Source: Bacteroidota bacterium (GTDB lineage Bacteria > Bacteroidota > Bacteroidia > 2-12-FULL-35-15). From it: DNA of 64,000 bases. The stretch covers positions 124,001 to 188,000 of the forward strand of contig JAOQAG010000051.1 in assembly GCA_025963715.1 (NCBI GenBank). The letters are read 5' to 3'. Both the position numbers and the translations under genes were made by a program. Under the pieces are notes generated by a model. It saw only the letters and a list, made by a program, of their open reading frames with translations, searched no databases and had not been told where the DNA came from. The stretch's first letter is position 1. Each line of letters opens with the position of its first letter. Of the stretch, positions 34,364 through 43,664 are shown in pieces.

Positions 34364-34558
34364 TTAAAACATCAAATGTTTCAATTTCACCATTCCAAAA
34401 AGAGCAAAAAATACAATTACCACAAAGATCAGCACTTTATAACTTCCTTTAAAAAAAGCCTGGTTGCTTTGCTTATCCTTTCTGTATGCCAATGAGATAC
34501 CGATCACAAAAGCGATAAAAAAAAAGATGGCGAATGCAATTTGTCCTTTTGAAAACAT
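34364..34558 (-). CDS. small two-helix membrane protein
   Basis: 64 residues: a first helix at ~5-24 (GQIAFAIFFFIAFVIGISLA), a basic loop (YRKDKQSNQAFFKGSYK) and a second helix at ~42-58 (VLIFVVIVFFALFGMVKL). The positive-inside rule puts the loop in the cytoplasm. Similar small proteins are widespread in Bacteroidota; function unknown. Confidence 0.72.
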   Translation of the reverse strand: MFSKGQIAFAIFFFIAFVIGISLAYRKDKQSNQAFFKGSYKVLIFVVIVFFALFGMVKLKHLMF

Positions 34559-34771
34559 ACCCGGTTATTTGATCCCGAAATTACTATTTTAATGCGTTCG
34601 CTGCTTCAAATAAATGCAGAATTTCGGTAAAACCCGTTTTTAAAACGTTTAATCCGGCTGGTATTAATATTTCATTGATAAATGAATCCCAAATGAATGT
34701 CGGGGGGCGTTTTCCTGAAACTGGTTTGGCAAAATATAATTCTTAGTTTTACAAAAATTTTAAAGAGCAGT

Positions 34772-36889
34772 ATGAATGTTTTAAAAACGTTTCTGGTATC
34801 CCTGTTATTGTGTGTGTCGGTTAGCCTGAAAGCGGATAAGATCGGAAAAGCGTATGCTGCATTAAAAATATACAACTATTTTGAGGCAAAGCATTTATTT
34901 GAGCAATCGCTGAAAAAGCAAACTGCGCCTGCGGCTTACGGACTCAGCATTATTTATTTCCGCAACGACAATCCCTTTTCCAATATCGATAGTGCTTACA
35001 AATACATTATGAAGGCTGATCGTGCTTACCAGCAGCTGGATCTGAAACAGAGTTTTAAGCTACTGGATTACCGCATTGCAAGGCAAACGATCGATTCGAT
35101 GCAAATGGTCATTCATGTAAAAGCATTCGATTTTTACCGCTCGCAAAACAACATTGCGGCACTCAATAAATTTATTGATAATTATCCTACTGCGCCACAA
35201 TGTTTTGATGCGATCGACCTGCGCAATAGTATGGCATTCGCGGAAGCGCAGCAAACAAATACGTACCAGGCGTACCAGGATTTTATGAATACGTACCCGT
35301 TTGCCAAACAGTTTGCGCAGGCAAAAGCATTGTACGCCTCCGCACTTTTTGAGGCATCCACCAAAAATAATACGGTGGAAGAATTTGAGCAATTCATCGC
35401 GAAAGAGCCGGAAAGTCCGTTTATCGGTCAGGCCGAAAACTCTATTTACTCCTTGTCCACAGCAGGTGGTACCAGCAAAGACTACCATGCGTTTGTAAAA
35501 AAATATCCTTTCAATCCCAACGTGGAAGCGGCATGGCATGCGATCTACGCGATGTCTACAGCGGATTACCGGCCGGAATCTTTTACAAAATTCAAAACGG
35601 AATTTCCCGATTATCCCTTTATGGATGCGGTAAACCAGGATATGGAGATGTCGCAGAAAGCGTTGTATGCCATTCGTGAAAACGGAAAATGGGGCTTTAC
35701 GGATAGTTTGGGGCACAGCGTGATTCCCTGCATTTATGAGTGGGTGGAACCTTTTTCGGAAGGATTTGCAGAATGCGGACTGAACGGAAAATCAGGTTTT
35801 ATCAACAAAGCGGGCAAATTGATTATTCCATTTGTGTATGAGCAGGTGGAAGCATTTCACGATGGCTTTTCGGTGGTGCAGCAGCACGGCAAAAGCGGGA
35901 TCATCAATACTACCGGGAAAATAATTGTTCCCCTGGAATACGATGATATTACAGAATATTCGGAAGGACTGGCTGCTGTTGGCAAAAACGAAAAATACGG
36001 TTATGTGGATGATGCCGGTACGCTGGTGATCCCGCTTGGATTCTCGAAAGCGGCTGATTTTAAAGAAGGTTTGGCAGGAGTGGAACTGGGCGGACAAACG
36101 GGTTTTATTGATACAAAAGGAAACATGGTAATTGCCTGCAAATATGATTGGGCGGATTATTTTAAAAACGGATTGGCAAAAGTAAAATCATTGAAAAAAT
36201 ACGGTGTGATCAACAAAAAAGGAGAAACGGTTTTGCCTTGTGAGTATGATCTGCTGGGCGATTTTGCAGAAGATGCGATCATGGTGGTGAAAGGCGATAA
36301 ATATGGTTTTGCGGATAAGAGCGGCGCACTGATCATTCCGGTGGATTATGATTTTAGTGAAGGTTCGCTGATCTCGTCGGCATTTAAAAACGGTTATGCG
36401 GTAGCGGAAAAAAATAAAAAGCAGGGATTGATCGATAAAAGCGGAAAGTATGTAACAGCGAAAGATTTCGACCGGATCTCGGCATTCAGCGAGGGTTTGG
36501 CGGCAGTGATGAAAAAAGACAAATGGGGTTACATGGATAAAAAAATGAAAATGCCCGTTGCATTTATTTACCAGTCGGCCAATGATTTTAACGATTGTGT
36601 GGCTGCGGTAGTGAAGAATGATAAAATTGGTTTTATCAACCGCGCCGGAAAAGTGATCGTGGATTTTATGTTTGATGAGGTGAGCGCTTTTAATAAAAGC
36701 GGGTTGTGTGAGGTAACGATTGATCATAAGATCGGTTTGATCGACCTTTCGGGAACGTATATTATTCCATGCGAATTAGACGCGGTAACAAGTGTAAATA
36801 CAACTGTTTTAAAGCTGGAAAAGAATTCGAAGTTTGCGTATTACAATACACGAACACGGATGTTTATCTGGAAAGAAAATGGATTTTAA
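34772..36889 (+). CDS. secreted WG-repeat protein with N-terminal helical repeats
   Basis: 705 residues. Signal peptide 1-21 (SLLLCVSVSLKAD). Residues ~25-300 are alpha-helical TPR-like repeats (KAYAALKIYNYFEAKHLFEQ, NNTVEEFEQFIAKEPES). Residues ~304-680 contain eleven WG (KWG-type) repeats of ~33-38 residues with the pattern GKxGFxxxxGxxIIPxxYDxxxxFxEGLAAV. WG repeats are thought to form a beta-rich binding surface, and their ligands are unknown. The ATG at 34772 is chosen because it starts the signal peptide; an upstream in-frame start at 34697 would bury it. The stop overlaps the stop of the convergent M23 gene by 4 bases. Confidence 0.88.
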   Translation: MNVLKTFLVSLLLCVSVSLKADKIGKAYAALKIYNYFEAKHLFEQSLKKQTAPAAYGLSIIYFRNDNPFSNIDSAYKYIMKADRAYQQLDLKQSFKLLDYRIARQTIDSMQMVIHVKAFDFYRSQNNIAALNKFIDNYPTAPQCFDAIDLRNSMAFAEAQQTNTYQAYQDFMNTYPFAKQFAQAKALYASALFEASTKNNTVEEFEQFIAKEPESPFIGQAENSIYSLSTAGGTSKDYHAFVKKYPFNPNVEAAWHAIYAMSTADYRPESFTKFKTEFPDYPFMDAVNQDMEMSQKALYAIRENGKWGFTDSLGHSVIPCIYEWVEPFSEGFAECGLNGKSGFINKAGKLIIPFVYEQVEAFHDGFSVVQQHGKSGIINTTGKIIVPLEYDDITEYSEGLAAVGKNEKYGYVDDAGTLVIPLGFSKAADFKEGLAGVELGGQTGFIDTKGNMVIACKYDWADYFKNGLAKVKSLKKYGVINKKGETVLPCEYDLLGDFAEDAIMVVKGDKYGFADKSGALIIPVDYDFSEGSLISSAFKNGYAVAEKNKKQGLIDKSGKYVTAKDFDRISAFSEGLAAVMKKDKWGYMDKKMKMPVAFIYQSANDFNDCVAAVVKNDKIGFINRAGKVIVDFMFDEVSAFNKSGLCEVTIDHKIGLIDLSGTYIIPCELDAVTSVNTTVLKLEKNSKFAYYNTRTRMFIWKENGF

Positions 36890-37821
36890 ACTTTGAGTTT
36901 TTGCCCGAGGTGCAATGTGCTGGTTGGTTTGATCCCATTTTTAGCACAAAGCGCTTTTGTAGTGGTTCCGTATTTATGGGCTATCGACGATAATGTATCC
37001 CCTTGTTTTACTACGTGTACTCCTTTTGTTGCTTTTGCAACAGCCGTTCCTTTAGCGCCTTTGCTTCCTTTGCCTTTTGCTGAGGTGCGTACAGCTGCTT
37101 TTTTAGCTTCTGCAACGTAATCAAATGTTTTGGAAGATAAAGTAAGCGTATCGGATTTTAATTTGTGTTCTTCAAAGGAAATTAATTCAGCAGGATTTAC
37201 CGGCTGGCCCATGTAACGTACTTCAAAATGCAAATGGCTGCCATGTGAATGGCCGGTGTTGCCTCCTAAACCAATCACTTCTCCTGCATATACCTGTTGT
37301 CCGATCTCTACATTTAATTTTGATAAATGCGCATAATAGGTTTCCAGTCCGTTTGCATGGCGGATCACCACCACGTTTCCGTAGGATTTACTTTTTTTAG
37401 CAATGCGTACTCTGCCATCAAATGCGGCAGCAACACAATCGCCTGTTTCCAGGTCAATATCGACACCGTAATGAAAGCGGCGTTTACGAGGCCCAAAGGT
37501 TGAAGTGATCTTGCCCTGGAAGGGATGAACATATCCACAGCTGCTTTCGTCGCACAATAAAATATTGCGTGATGTATTTTTTAATATGGAAATGTCAAAT
37601 TTAGGATAATGTGTATTTACGGTATCAAAATCACAATACAGGTCGGAAGCAGGGAAAGAGATCAGGGAATCATTGAAATCACTCATTTCATCTTCATCGA
37701 TGACGTAAGGAACAGTGTCATGCGGTCCGTTTGTAATTGTGGGAATAGCAATATTAACGGGCTTTGAGAAAGCCAGCTGCACCGATGAAAAAAGGAAAAG
37801 AAAGAAAAAGATCTTTTTCAT
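36886..37821 (-). CDS. secreted M23 peptidase with C-terminal LysM domain
   Basis: 311 residues. Signal peptide 1-19 (SVQLAFS). Residues ~95-215 are the LytM/M23 metalloendopeptidase domain: STFGPRKRRFHYGVDIDLET gives the first His and Asp ligands, ETYYAHLSKL and SHGSHLHFEVRYMG the remaining HxH. A Lys/Gly/Ala linker (RTSAKGKGSKGAKGTAVAKA) leads to LysM (HVVKQGDTLSSIAHKYGTTT, ending LGQKLKV). It should cut peptidoglycan peptides in the periplasm. It is the intact paralogue of the frameshifted gene at 31290. It overlaps the WG-repeat gene tail-to-tail by 4 bases. Confidence 0.92.
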   Translation of the reverse strand: MKKIFFFLFLFSSVQLAFSKPVNIAIPTITNGPHDTVPYVIDEDEMSDFNDSLISFPASDLYCDFDTVNTHYPKFDISILKNTSRNILLCDESSCGYVHPFQGKITSTFGPRKRRFHYGVDIDLETGDCVAAAFDGRVRIAKKSKSYGNVVVIRHANGLETYYAHLSKLNVEIGQQVYAGEVIGLGGNTGHSHGSHLHFEVRYMGQPVNPAELISFEEHKLKSDTLTLSSKTFDYVAEAKKAAVRTSAKGKGSKGAKGTAVAKATKGVHVVKQGDTLSSIAHKYGTTTKALCAKNGIKPTSTLHLGQKLKV

Positions 37822-37997
37822 TTAAAGTACAATATATATTACTATCAGGGTCCATTTTGATTTTTTGGATATGCAAAGATGTATATTTTTTTGAAAAAAG
37901 CAAGTGTTAATTAGTGTTAAGGGGAGTTTTTTCCGGGATGTTTCTTTGAAAGACTTTAAATAGTGGGTATTCTGGCGATTTGTTAAAATTTAAAAAA

Positions 37998-38279
37998 AGT
38001 TCAAAGTTCAAAGTTGGAAAGTTTAAAGTTTAGCTGTGTGTAGTGCTGCGTGTTGCTGTATGTATTTTAACCGCAAAGGCGCAGAGGCGCAAAGAAAAAA
38101 CGCAAAGAGATTATAGATAAAGTGTGAACAGCATGCTTTAATAAAAAGTATCATAAAAGAACTCATACATAGCACCTCTGCGCACTTAGCAAATCCCTCT
38201 GCGTTCTTCGCGCCTTTGCGGTGAAAAAATGCACAGCATCTGCATTTAGCTAACTTTGAACTTTAAACTTTGAACTTCT
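37998..38279. repeat. nested inverted-repeat element with heptad arms and CGCAAAGG core
   Basis: The outer arms are heptad arrays in opposite orientation (AGTTCAA, AGTTCAA, AGTTGGAA, AGTTTAA, AGTTTAG at 37998-38033; AACTTTG, AACTTTA, AACTTTG, AACTTCT at 38252-38279). Next come GCTGTGTGTAGTGCTG and CACAGCATCTGCATTTAGC. The core arms are ACCGCAAAGGCGCAGAGGCG and CTCTGCGTTCTTCGCGCCTT followed by TGCGGT. The rest of the 492-base gap 37822-38313 holds AT-rich sequence and the promoter below. Confidence 0.8.
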
Positions 38280-38290
38280 TCTTATATTTG
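38255..38290 (+). promoter_or_regulatory. probable promoter of the cyclophilin gene
   Basis: TATATTTG (38283-38290) matches TAnnTTTG exactly. A TTTG at 38255-38258, within the heptad array, stands 24 bases upstream, slightly beyond the usual 17-23. Confidence 0.5.
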
Positions 38291-38313
38291 CATACAATTT
38301 AAAAAACATACAA

Positions 38314-38751
38314 ATGCAAACAGCAGAAATAGTAACAGCAAAAGGAACAATGAAAGTGGAGTTCTTTGAAAAAGATGCTCCGGGTACAGTGAAGAATTTT
38401 ACAGATCTGGCAAAAAAAGGATATTACGATGGTTTAACATTTCACCGCGTGATCCCCGGATTTGTATTACAGGGTGGCTGTCCGAAAGGAACAGGAACCG
38501 GCGGTCCGGGTTACACTATCAAATGTGAATTAACCGGTGATAACCAGTTCCATGATAAAGGTGTGCTTTCAATGGCGCATGCAGGGCGCGATACAGGCGG
38601 ATCGCAATTTTTTATTGTGATGAGCAGAGCACAAACTGCGCATCTGGATAGAAAACACACTTGTTTTGGTAAAGTAGTGGAAGGTTTGGACATCATCGAC
38701 CAGATCAAACAAGGCGATGTGATCGAAAAGATTACTGTTAGCGAGTCCTAA
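38314..38751 (+). CDS. cyclophilin-type peptidylprolyl isomerase
   Basis: 145 residues, cytoplasmic (no signal peptide). The cyclophilin core is complete: [79 protein letters not shown]. The Arg of FHR and the QFF/GGCP residues line the active site. It catalyses cis-trans isomerisation of X-Pro bonds during folding. The length fits the compact bacterial PpiB class. Confidence 0.95.
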   Translation: MQTAEIVTAKGTMKVEFFEKDAPGTVKNFTDLAKKGYYDGLTFHRVIPGFVLQGGCPKGTGTGGPGYTIKCELTGDNQFHDKGVLSMAHAGRDTGGSQFFIVMSRAQTAHLDRKHTCFGKVVEGLDIIDQIKQGDVIEKITVSES

Positions 38752-38876
38752 ATCTCCGTTAATCGTAAAAATTTACCATTCGTGTAATTGTTCATGCAAT
38801 AACAAAATGCTTGTGGTAAGTTTGTTCTGAAATCGTTCTTAGAAACACTTTAGACGTGTAATAAGCTTATTTCAAA

Positions 38877-38912
38877 AAGGGAATGGTACCGTAGCAGCCA
38901 TTCCCTTATTAA
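38877..38912 (+). terminator. hairpin terminator after the cyclophilin gene
   Basis: AAGGGAATGG (38877-38886) pairs with CCATTCCCTT (38898-38907), followed by ATTAATTTTAT. It is 125 bases after the stop and 23 bases before the next start. Confidence 0.65.
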
Positions 38913-38934
38913 TTTTATATCTTTTGTAAACATC

Positions 38935-40776
38935 ATGAAACGTATCTACTCCCTCCTTGCTTTATTGATCAGCTTTACCGCCATTGCGCAAAACAATTAC
39001 CGCTTTTCGGTGGATCTCACCAAATGTATTGATGATAAGCTGACGATCGAATTACTGACGCCAGCTGTTAGTACATCCGAAGTAATTTACCGCTTACCTA
39101 AAATGGTTCCGGGAACGTATGAGATCTATGATTTTGGCCGTTTTGTTTCTGATTTTAAAGTGCTGGATGCGCAGGGAAATCCACTGGCGTTTGAACACAT
39201 TGATAAAAACAGCTGGAAAATTTCTGATGCAAAAAAAATGGCAAAGATCACGTATCGTGTGGAGGATACATGGGACACGGACATTAAGGAAAAATTTGTA
39301 TTTGAACCGGGGGGAAGCAATTTTGAAGCGGATAAAAATTTTATGCTGAACACGCATTGCTTGTTTGGCTTTTTTGACGAAATGCTGCGTACGCCTTACG
39401 AGATCAACATTACACACCCGGCTAATTTTTACGGTACCTGCAGTTTAACGGATGTAACCTATAAAGGTAATATGGATACGTATCATGTGCCGGATTATTA
39501 CCAGTTGCAGGATGCACCGATGATGTACGATGTGCCGGATACAACAATATTAAATGTGGGTGGTGCGCAAATTATCATTTCACTTTACTCACCGAATAAA
39601 GTAACAACTTCTAAATTTTTAGCGGGCAAGATCAATGAGATCTTAGTAGCACAAAAAGAATATTTAGGTGGTACGCTGCCGATAAAAAAATATGCATACC
39701 TGATCTATTTAACGGCAACAACAGGTGGTTCGGGTGCAAGCGGCGCGTTGGAACACTCGTATTCCTCCATGTATTTTTTACCGGAGATCAAGGAAGAGCA
39801 GCTGGCACAAACGATCAGGGATGTTTCGGCACATGAGTTTTTTCACATTGTAACGCCATTGAGCATCCATGCGGAACAAATCGGAAGCTTTGATTACAAC
39901 AATCCGCAAATGTCGGAACACCTGTGGCTGTATGAAGGGACAACCGAGTATGCTGCAGGATTGGTACAGGTAAAATACGGCAACATGAGCGTGGATGATT
40001 ATCTGCGCATCATCGAAAATAAAATGGCAGGCGCTGCAGGTTATAACGATTCGTTGCCGTTTACGGTGATGAGCAGGGAATGCTTGACAAAATATCACAG
40101 TGAGTACAACAATGTATATGAAAAAGGCGCATTGATCGGCTTGTGTCTCGATCTGAAATTACGTTCACTTTCAAATGGAAAATACGGGATCCAGGAGCTG
40201 ATGAAAGATCTTTCGAAAACGTATGGAAGAACGCGGTCATTCAAGGATGACGAATTGTTTGACCAGATCGTGAAATTAACGTATCCGGAGATCGGCGAAT
40301 TTTTTAAGCGCTACGTTGCCGGTTCGGAACCATTACCGATAGCCGAAACGCTGGCACTTGCAGGAATTGAGTTTGGCGGACAATCGAAAGAAAAAGAAAT
40401 TACGCTGGGTGGAATTTCCATCGGGCTGAACCCTGCGAACAATCATTTGGTGATTGTAAACACGGCCAACATGGATGATTTTGGGAAAGCAATGGGTTAC
40501 AAAGAATTTGACGAGATCGTAAAACTGAATGGAAAAAAATTAACACTGGACAATGCACAAACGGTGATCAGTGCATACATGGCGAAAGTAAAAGAAGGCG
40601 ATCATGTAACGATTATTGTGAAACGTAAAAAATCGGAAAAAGCGAGAGCGAAAAAAGTAAAATTAAGCTCGAAAGTATTTGCGGTAATTCCTGCGCGTAA
40701 ATCAAATTTAGTACTTTCAAAAAATCCAACGGAGAAACAAATGGAAGTGCGGAATGCCTGGATCGGCAAACATTAA
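38935..40776 (+). CDS. M61-family metallopeptidase with PDZ domain
   Basis: 613 residues. Signal peptide 1-18 (SFTAIAQ). N-terminal beta domain (residues ~20-170) of the M1/M61 type, then the zinc site HEFFH at ~300 (VSAHEFFHIVTPLSIH) with the downstream Glu in LWLYEGTTEYAAG. GSGASGALEHSYSS is the substrate-anchoring region. The C-terminal PDZ-like domain spans ~480-580 (GGISIGLNPANNHLVIVNTA, KVKEGDHVTIIVKR). M61 enzymes are glycyl aminopeptidases in studied cases. It is the first gene of a possible four-gene unit (12 bases to the histidine kinase). Confidence 0.92.
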   Translation: MKRIYSLLALLISFTAIAQNNYRFSVDLTKCIDDKLTIELLTPAVSTSEVIYRLPKMVPGTYEIYDFGRFVSDFKVLDAQGNPLAFEHIDKNSWKISDAKKMAKITYRVEDTWDTDIKEKFVFEPGGSNFEADKNFMLNTHCLFGFFDEMLRTPYEINITHPANFYGTCSLTDVTYKGNMDTYHVPDYYQLQDAPMMYDVPDTTILNVGGAQIIISLYSPNKVTTSKFLAGKINEILVAQKEYLGGTLPIKKYAYLIYLTATTGGSGASGALEHSYSSMYFLPEIKEEQLAQTIRDVSAHEFFHIVTPLSIHAEQIGSFDYNNPQMSEHLWLYEGTTEYAAGLVQVKYGNMSVDDYLRIIENKMAGAAGYNDSLPFTVMSRECLTKYHSEYNNVYEKGALIGLCLDLKLRSLSNGKYGIQELMKDLSKTYGRTRSFKDDELFDQIVKLTYPEIGEFFKRYVAGSEPLPIAETLALAGIEFGGQSKEKEITLGGISIGLNPANNHLVIVNTANMDDFGKAMGYKEFDEIVKLNGKKLTLDNAQTVISAYMAKVKEGDHVTIIVKRKKSEKARAKKVKLSSKVFAVIPARKSNLVLSKNPTEKQMEVRNAWIGKH

Positions 40777-40788
40777 TTGTAAAATGAA

Positions 40789-41835
40789 ATGAGTAAAAAA
40801 ACGCTTTATTGGATCTGTAACATCTGCGGATGGCTGTTTTTTGTATTGCTCAATTCGCTGCTGCTGAACCTGGACAATGCGTTTAGTGTTAAAGTAGCAA
40901 AAAGCCTTGGGATCCTTTTTGTTTTTGGCGTACTCATTTCTAATTTGTACCGCAACCTTGTTGTCCGTTCGGGATGGCTTAAATTAAGCACGCTTAAAAT
41001 AATTCCGCGGATGCTGATCGCAACCATTTTGTTTGCGATGTTGATGGAAGTGGTTCAGTTTGTTTTTGAATCGATGCTGGGTATTGCTGATCCGCAGCGT
41101 TACATTACCAGTAGTATTGTGTACAATGTATTGGTATTGTCGTTATTGTTTTTTTTCTGGTCGGTCATTTATTTTTTGGTGCATTACATCGAGAATTATA
41201 AAAAAGCGGAGATTGAAAATTTAAAATGGGAAGCATCAATCAACGAGATCGAATTGAATAAATTAAAATCGCAGCTGAACCCGCATTTTATGTTCAATGC
41301 CATGAACAGCATTCGCGCATTGGTAGATGAAAATCCGGTGAAGTCGAAGGAAGCGATCACACAGCTTTCGAATATTTTGCGGAATACCTTGCAGATGGGA
41401 AAAAACAGGGTGATCTCGTTTGACGAGGAAATGAAAATTGTGAATGATTATTTGGGTCTGGAATCGATCCGTTATGAAGAGCGTTTGAAAACAATGGTGG
41501 CGATAGCGGAGGATAGCAAACATTTTTATGTGCCGCCGCTGATGATCCAAACGTTGGTGGAAAACGGGATCAAGCATGGTATTTCCAAATTAACGGCCGG
41601 TGGAATTATTGAAATAACAGCAGATGTGAAGGATGATAAATTAATTGTGAAGATCCGGAACAGCGGGCAGATGGATGAAAAGAAAGACAGCGATAGCGGA
41701 TTTGGAATTAAAAATACGGTGCAGCGATTACAATTATTATATGGAAAGGAAGCATCGCTGAAAATAGAAAATGAGAACGCCAATGTTGTATTGACACAGC
41801 TGATCATCCCGAAACGGAAAGATTTAGCAGAATAA
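40789..41835 (+). CDS. LytS-type membrane histidine kinase
   Basis: 348 residues. Four membrane helices in residues ~1-130 (WICNICGWLFFVLLNSLLLN, ILFVFGVLISNLY, MLIATILFAMLMEVVQFVF, VLVLSLLFFFWSVIYFLVHY), a short coil, then the His_kinase domain: LKSQLNPHFMFNAMNSIRAL with the phosphoacceptor His near 166. The ATPase N and G boxes are LVENGIKHGIS and GFGIKNTVQRL. It has no periplasmic sensor domain, so it probably senses a membrane signal. It pairs with the LytTR regulator 215 bases downstream; the gap holds a palindromic repeat. Confidence 0.92.
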   Translation: MSKKTLYWICNICGWLFFVLLNSLLLNLDNAFSVKVAKSLGILFVFGVLISNLYRNLVVRSGWLKLSTLKIIPRMLIATILFAMLMEVVQFVFESMLGIADPQRYITSSIVYNVLVLSLLFFFWSVIYFLVHYIENYKKAEIENLKWEASINEIELNKLKSQLNPHFMFNAMNSIRALVDENPVKSKEAITQLSNILRNTLQMGKNRVISFDEEMKIVNDYLGLESIRYEERLKTMVAIAEDSKHFYVPPLMIQTLVENGIKHGISKLTAGGIIEITADVKDDKLIVKIRNSGQMDEKKDSDSGFGIKNTVQRLQLLYGKEASLKIENENANVVLTQLIIPKRKDLAE

Positions 41836-41895
41836 AAATTAAATGAACTTGGAAAGTTTATATAGTTATTTTTATTGAAAAAAATTTAATTTGTG

Positions 41896-41987
41896 CGTCA
41901 TTGCGAGGGCTTTTCGCCCGAAGCAATCTCACACCAGCGTATAAACCAGAATGAGATTGCTTCGGGCGAAAAGCCCTCGCAATGACG
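41896..41987. repeat. GTCATTGCGAG palindromic element between kinase and regulator genes
   Basis: 36-base arms (starting CGTCATTGCGAGGGCTTTTC at 41896 and ending GCAATGACG at 41987) are perfect reverse complements around a 20-base centre. Flanks with AATTAC/CTTTAAGAA-type sequence are also shared with the copy at 51208. Confidence 0.92.
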
Positions 41988-42050
41988 TTCTTAAAGTGAT
42001 TTTTTATAGTACGAAATTTTTGATACTTATAAAATTTAATACCATACATC

Positions 42051-42773
42051 ATGAAAGCATTACTGATAGATGACGAACGATTGGCGCGCCAGGAGCTGAG
42101 AAGCTTACTGTCGGCTTACTCCGAAATTCAAATTGTAGGTGAAGCAAACAATGCGGAAACTGCGATTGAGAATATCAAATTGTTGAAACCGGATGTGATC
42201 TTCCTGGACATTCAGATGCCGGGAAAAAACGGGTTTGAATTGCTGGAAGAGATCAGCGGTTTGCCCGAAGTGGTTTTTGTAACGGCGTATGATGAGTACG
42301 CGATCCGTGCATTTGAGATCAATGCGCTGGATTATTTATTGAAGCCGGTGCAATCGAATCGCCTGGCGGAAACGGTAAAAAAAATACTGAACAAAGATGT
42401 GACATCGTCCGCGGAAGCGAAAGAGCAAACGCAGCCACTGAACGACAACGACCAGGTATTTGTGAAGGACGGTGAAAAATGCTGGTTTGTGAAATTATCG
42501 GAGATCCGTTTGTTTGAAAGTGAAGGAAATTATGTGCGGGTGCATTTTGAGAAAAACCGTCCGCTGATCTTACGTTCCTTAAATAATTTGGATGAACGAT
42601 TGAACAACCGTACTTTTTTTCGTGCAAGCCGCAAACACATCATCAATTTAAAATGGGTGGAAAGCATTGAGAATTGGTTCAATGGCGGATTGATGGTAAA
42701 ATTGCGCGGAGGTGAACAGGTAGAGATCTCGCGCCGCCAGGCAGCAAAATTAAAAGACATGATGAGTTTGTAA
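42051..42773 (+). CDS. LytTR-family response regulator
   Basis: 240 residues. Receiver domain 1-118: ALLIDDERLARQELRSLL, VIFLDIQMPGKNGFELL with the phosphoacceptor Asp near 53, VVFVTAYDEYA and LDYLLKPVQ. LytTR DNA-binding domain ~137-240 (FVKDGEKCWFVKLSEIRLFE, GNYVRVHFE, FFRASRKHIINLKWVESIE). LytTR proteins bind pairs of short direct repeats spaced about two helical turns apart. It is the cognate partner of the upstream LytS-like kinase and 11 bases upstream of the PAP2-related gene. Confidence 0.93.
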   Translation: MKALLIDDERLARQELRSLLSAYSEIQIVGEANNAETAIENIKLLKPDVIFLDIQMPGKNGFELLEEISGLPEVVFVTAYDEYAIRAFEINALDYLLKPVQSNRLAETVKKILNKDVTSSAEAKEQTQPLNDNDQVFVKDGEKCWFVKLSEIRLFESEGNYVRVHFEKNRPLILRSLNNLDERLNNRTFFRASRKHIINLKWVESIENWFNGGLMVKLRGGEQVEISRRQAAKLKDMMSL

Positions 42774-42784
42774 TTGATAAAAAA

Positions 42785-43417
42785 ATGATGCAAACTAACT
42801 GGAATTTTTTTCTGAAAGAACAAAAAAATAAGCAGTTATTATTGTTTACATTACTGGCATTAGGTCTTACACTTTTTGCTTTTTTGCATTTTCTTACATT
42901 CAATGAATTACGCAGCGGGCGCGTTTTTAATGATCCTGTTCTGAATTTATTCCCGCCTGTAAACGTCTCCATTTTTACATTCCTGCTCACGTATTCATTT
43001 TGTCTTTTCGGATTGATCGTAGCGTTGCGCTCCCCATTCTTATTCATTAAATTACTCCAGGCATACACGATCATGACGCTGCTGCGGATGTTGTGCTTGT
43101 ATTTAGTTCCGCTGGAACCGCCTGTAAACATTATTCCTTTGCAGGATGTATTGCTGCATTCTTCTTTTTATTCGGGCCGCGATAATTTAAAAGATCTTTT
43201 TTTCTCGGGGCACACCACCACACTTTTTTTGTTTGCATTTGGATTGGAAAACAAAAAGCTGAAAATCACATTCGTGATCGTTGGGTGCGTAGTTGGGATG
43301 CTATTAATGTTGCAACATGTGCATTACAGCATTGATGTGGCTGCTGCGCCGGTGGTGGCGTATGTGGTTTTATGGTTGCAGGGGAAAATGGCCGGAAAAA
43401 GAAATAGAATGGTTTAA
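42785..43417 (+). CDS. PAP2-related polytopic membrane phosphatase-like protein
   Basis: 210 residues with about six membrane helices. The motifs LFFSGHTTTLFLFAF and LQHVHYSIDVAAAPVVAY correspond to motifs C2 (SGH) and C3 (HYxxD) of the PAP2/sphingomyelin-synthase-like C-terminal family. The C1 motif is degenerate. It probably acts on a lipid phosphate or lipid head group at the membrane; substrate unknown. Eleven bases separate it from the LytTR gene, so it belongs to the same transcript. Confidence 0.8.
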   Translation: MMQTNWNFFLKEQKNKQLLLFTLLALGLTLFAFLHFLTFNELRSGRVFNDPVLNLFPPVNVSIFTFLLTYSFCLFGLIVALRSPFLFIKLLQAYTIMTLLRMLCLYLVPLEPPVNIIPLQDVLLHSSFYSGRDNLKDLFFSGHTTTLFLFAFGLENKKLKITFVIVGCVVGMLLMLQHVHYSIDVAAAPVVAYVVLWLQGKMAGKRNRMV

Positions 43418-43439
43418 AACCAAATCACAAAAAGAATCG

Positions 43440-43531
43440 GTCATCCCGTGCTTGACACGGGATCTCATAAATGTTTGCAGATTGTATTTTGAGTTCTTAA
43501 TTAACAGATCCCGGATCAGGTCCGGGATGAC
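43440..43531. repeat. ATCCCGGG-family element, diverged copy
   Basis: GTCATCCCGTGCTTGACACG at 43440 and GATCCCGGATCAGGTCCGGG from 43507 form inverted hairpins ~45 bases apart, 23 bases after the stop of the PAP2-related gene. The following 130 bases up to 43664 are AT-rich, with short CACAGATTCGTAA-type repeats and no gene. Confidence 0.75.
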
Positions 43532-43664
43532 AGTCAGAGAAAAAATAAAATTCCAATTTGTCAGATCTTCCTATAACAAACACAGATTAGTAAATTTGTA
43601 TCATTCGTAATTTGTAACCACACAGATTCGTAAAAATTCGTTTTCAGATTCGTACAATCCGTAC

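Noticed and set aside
36188..36727. 179-codon - strand frame inside the WG-repeat gene
   Set aside because: Periodic antisense shadow of the WG repeats; no independent start context.
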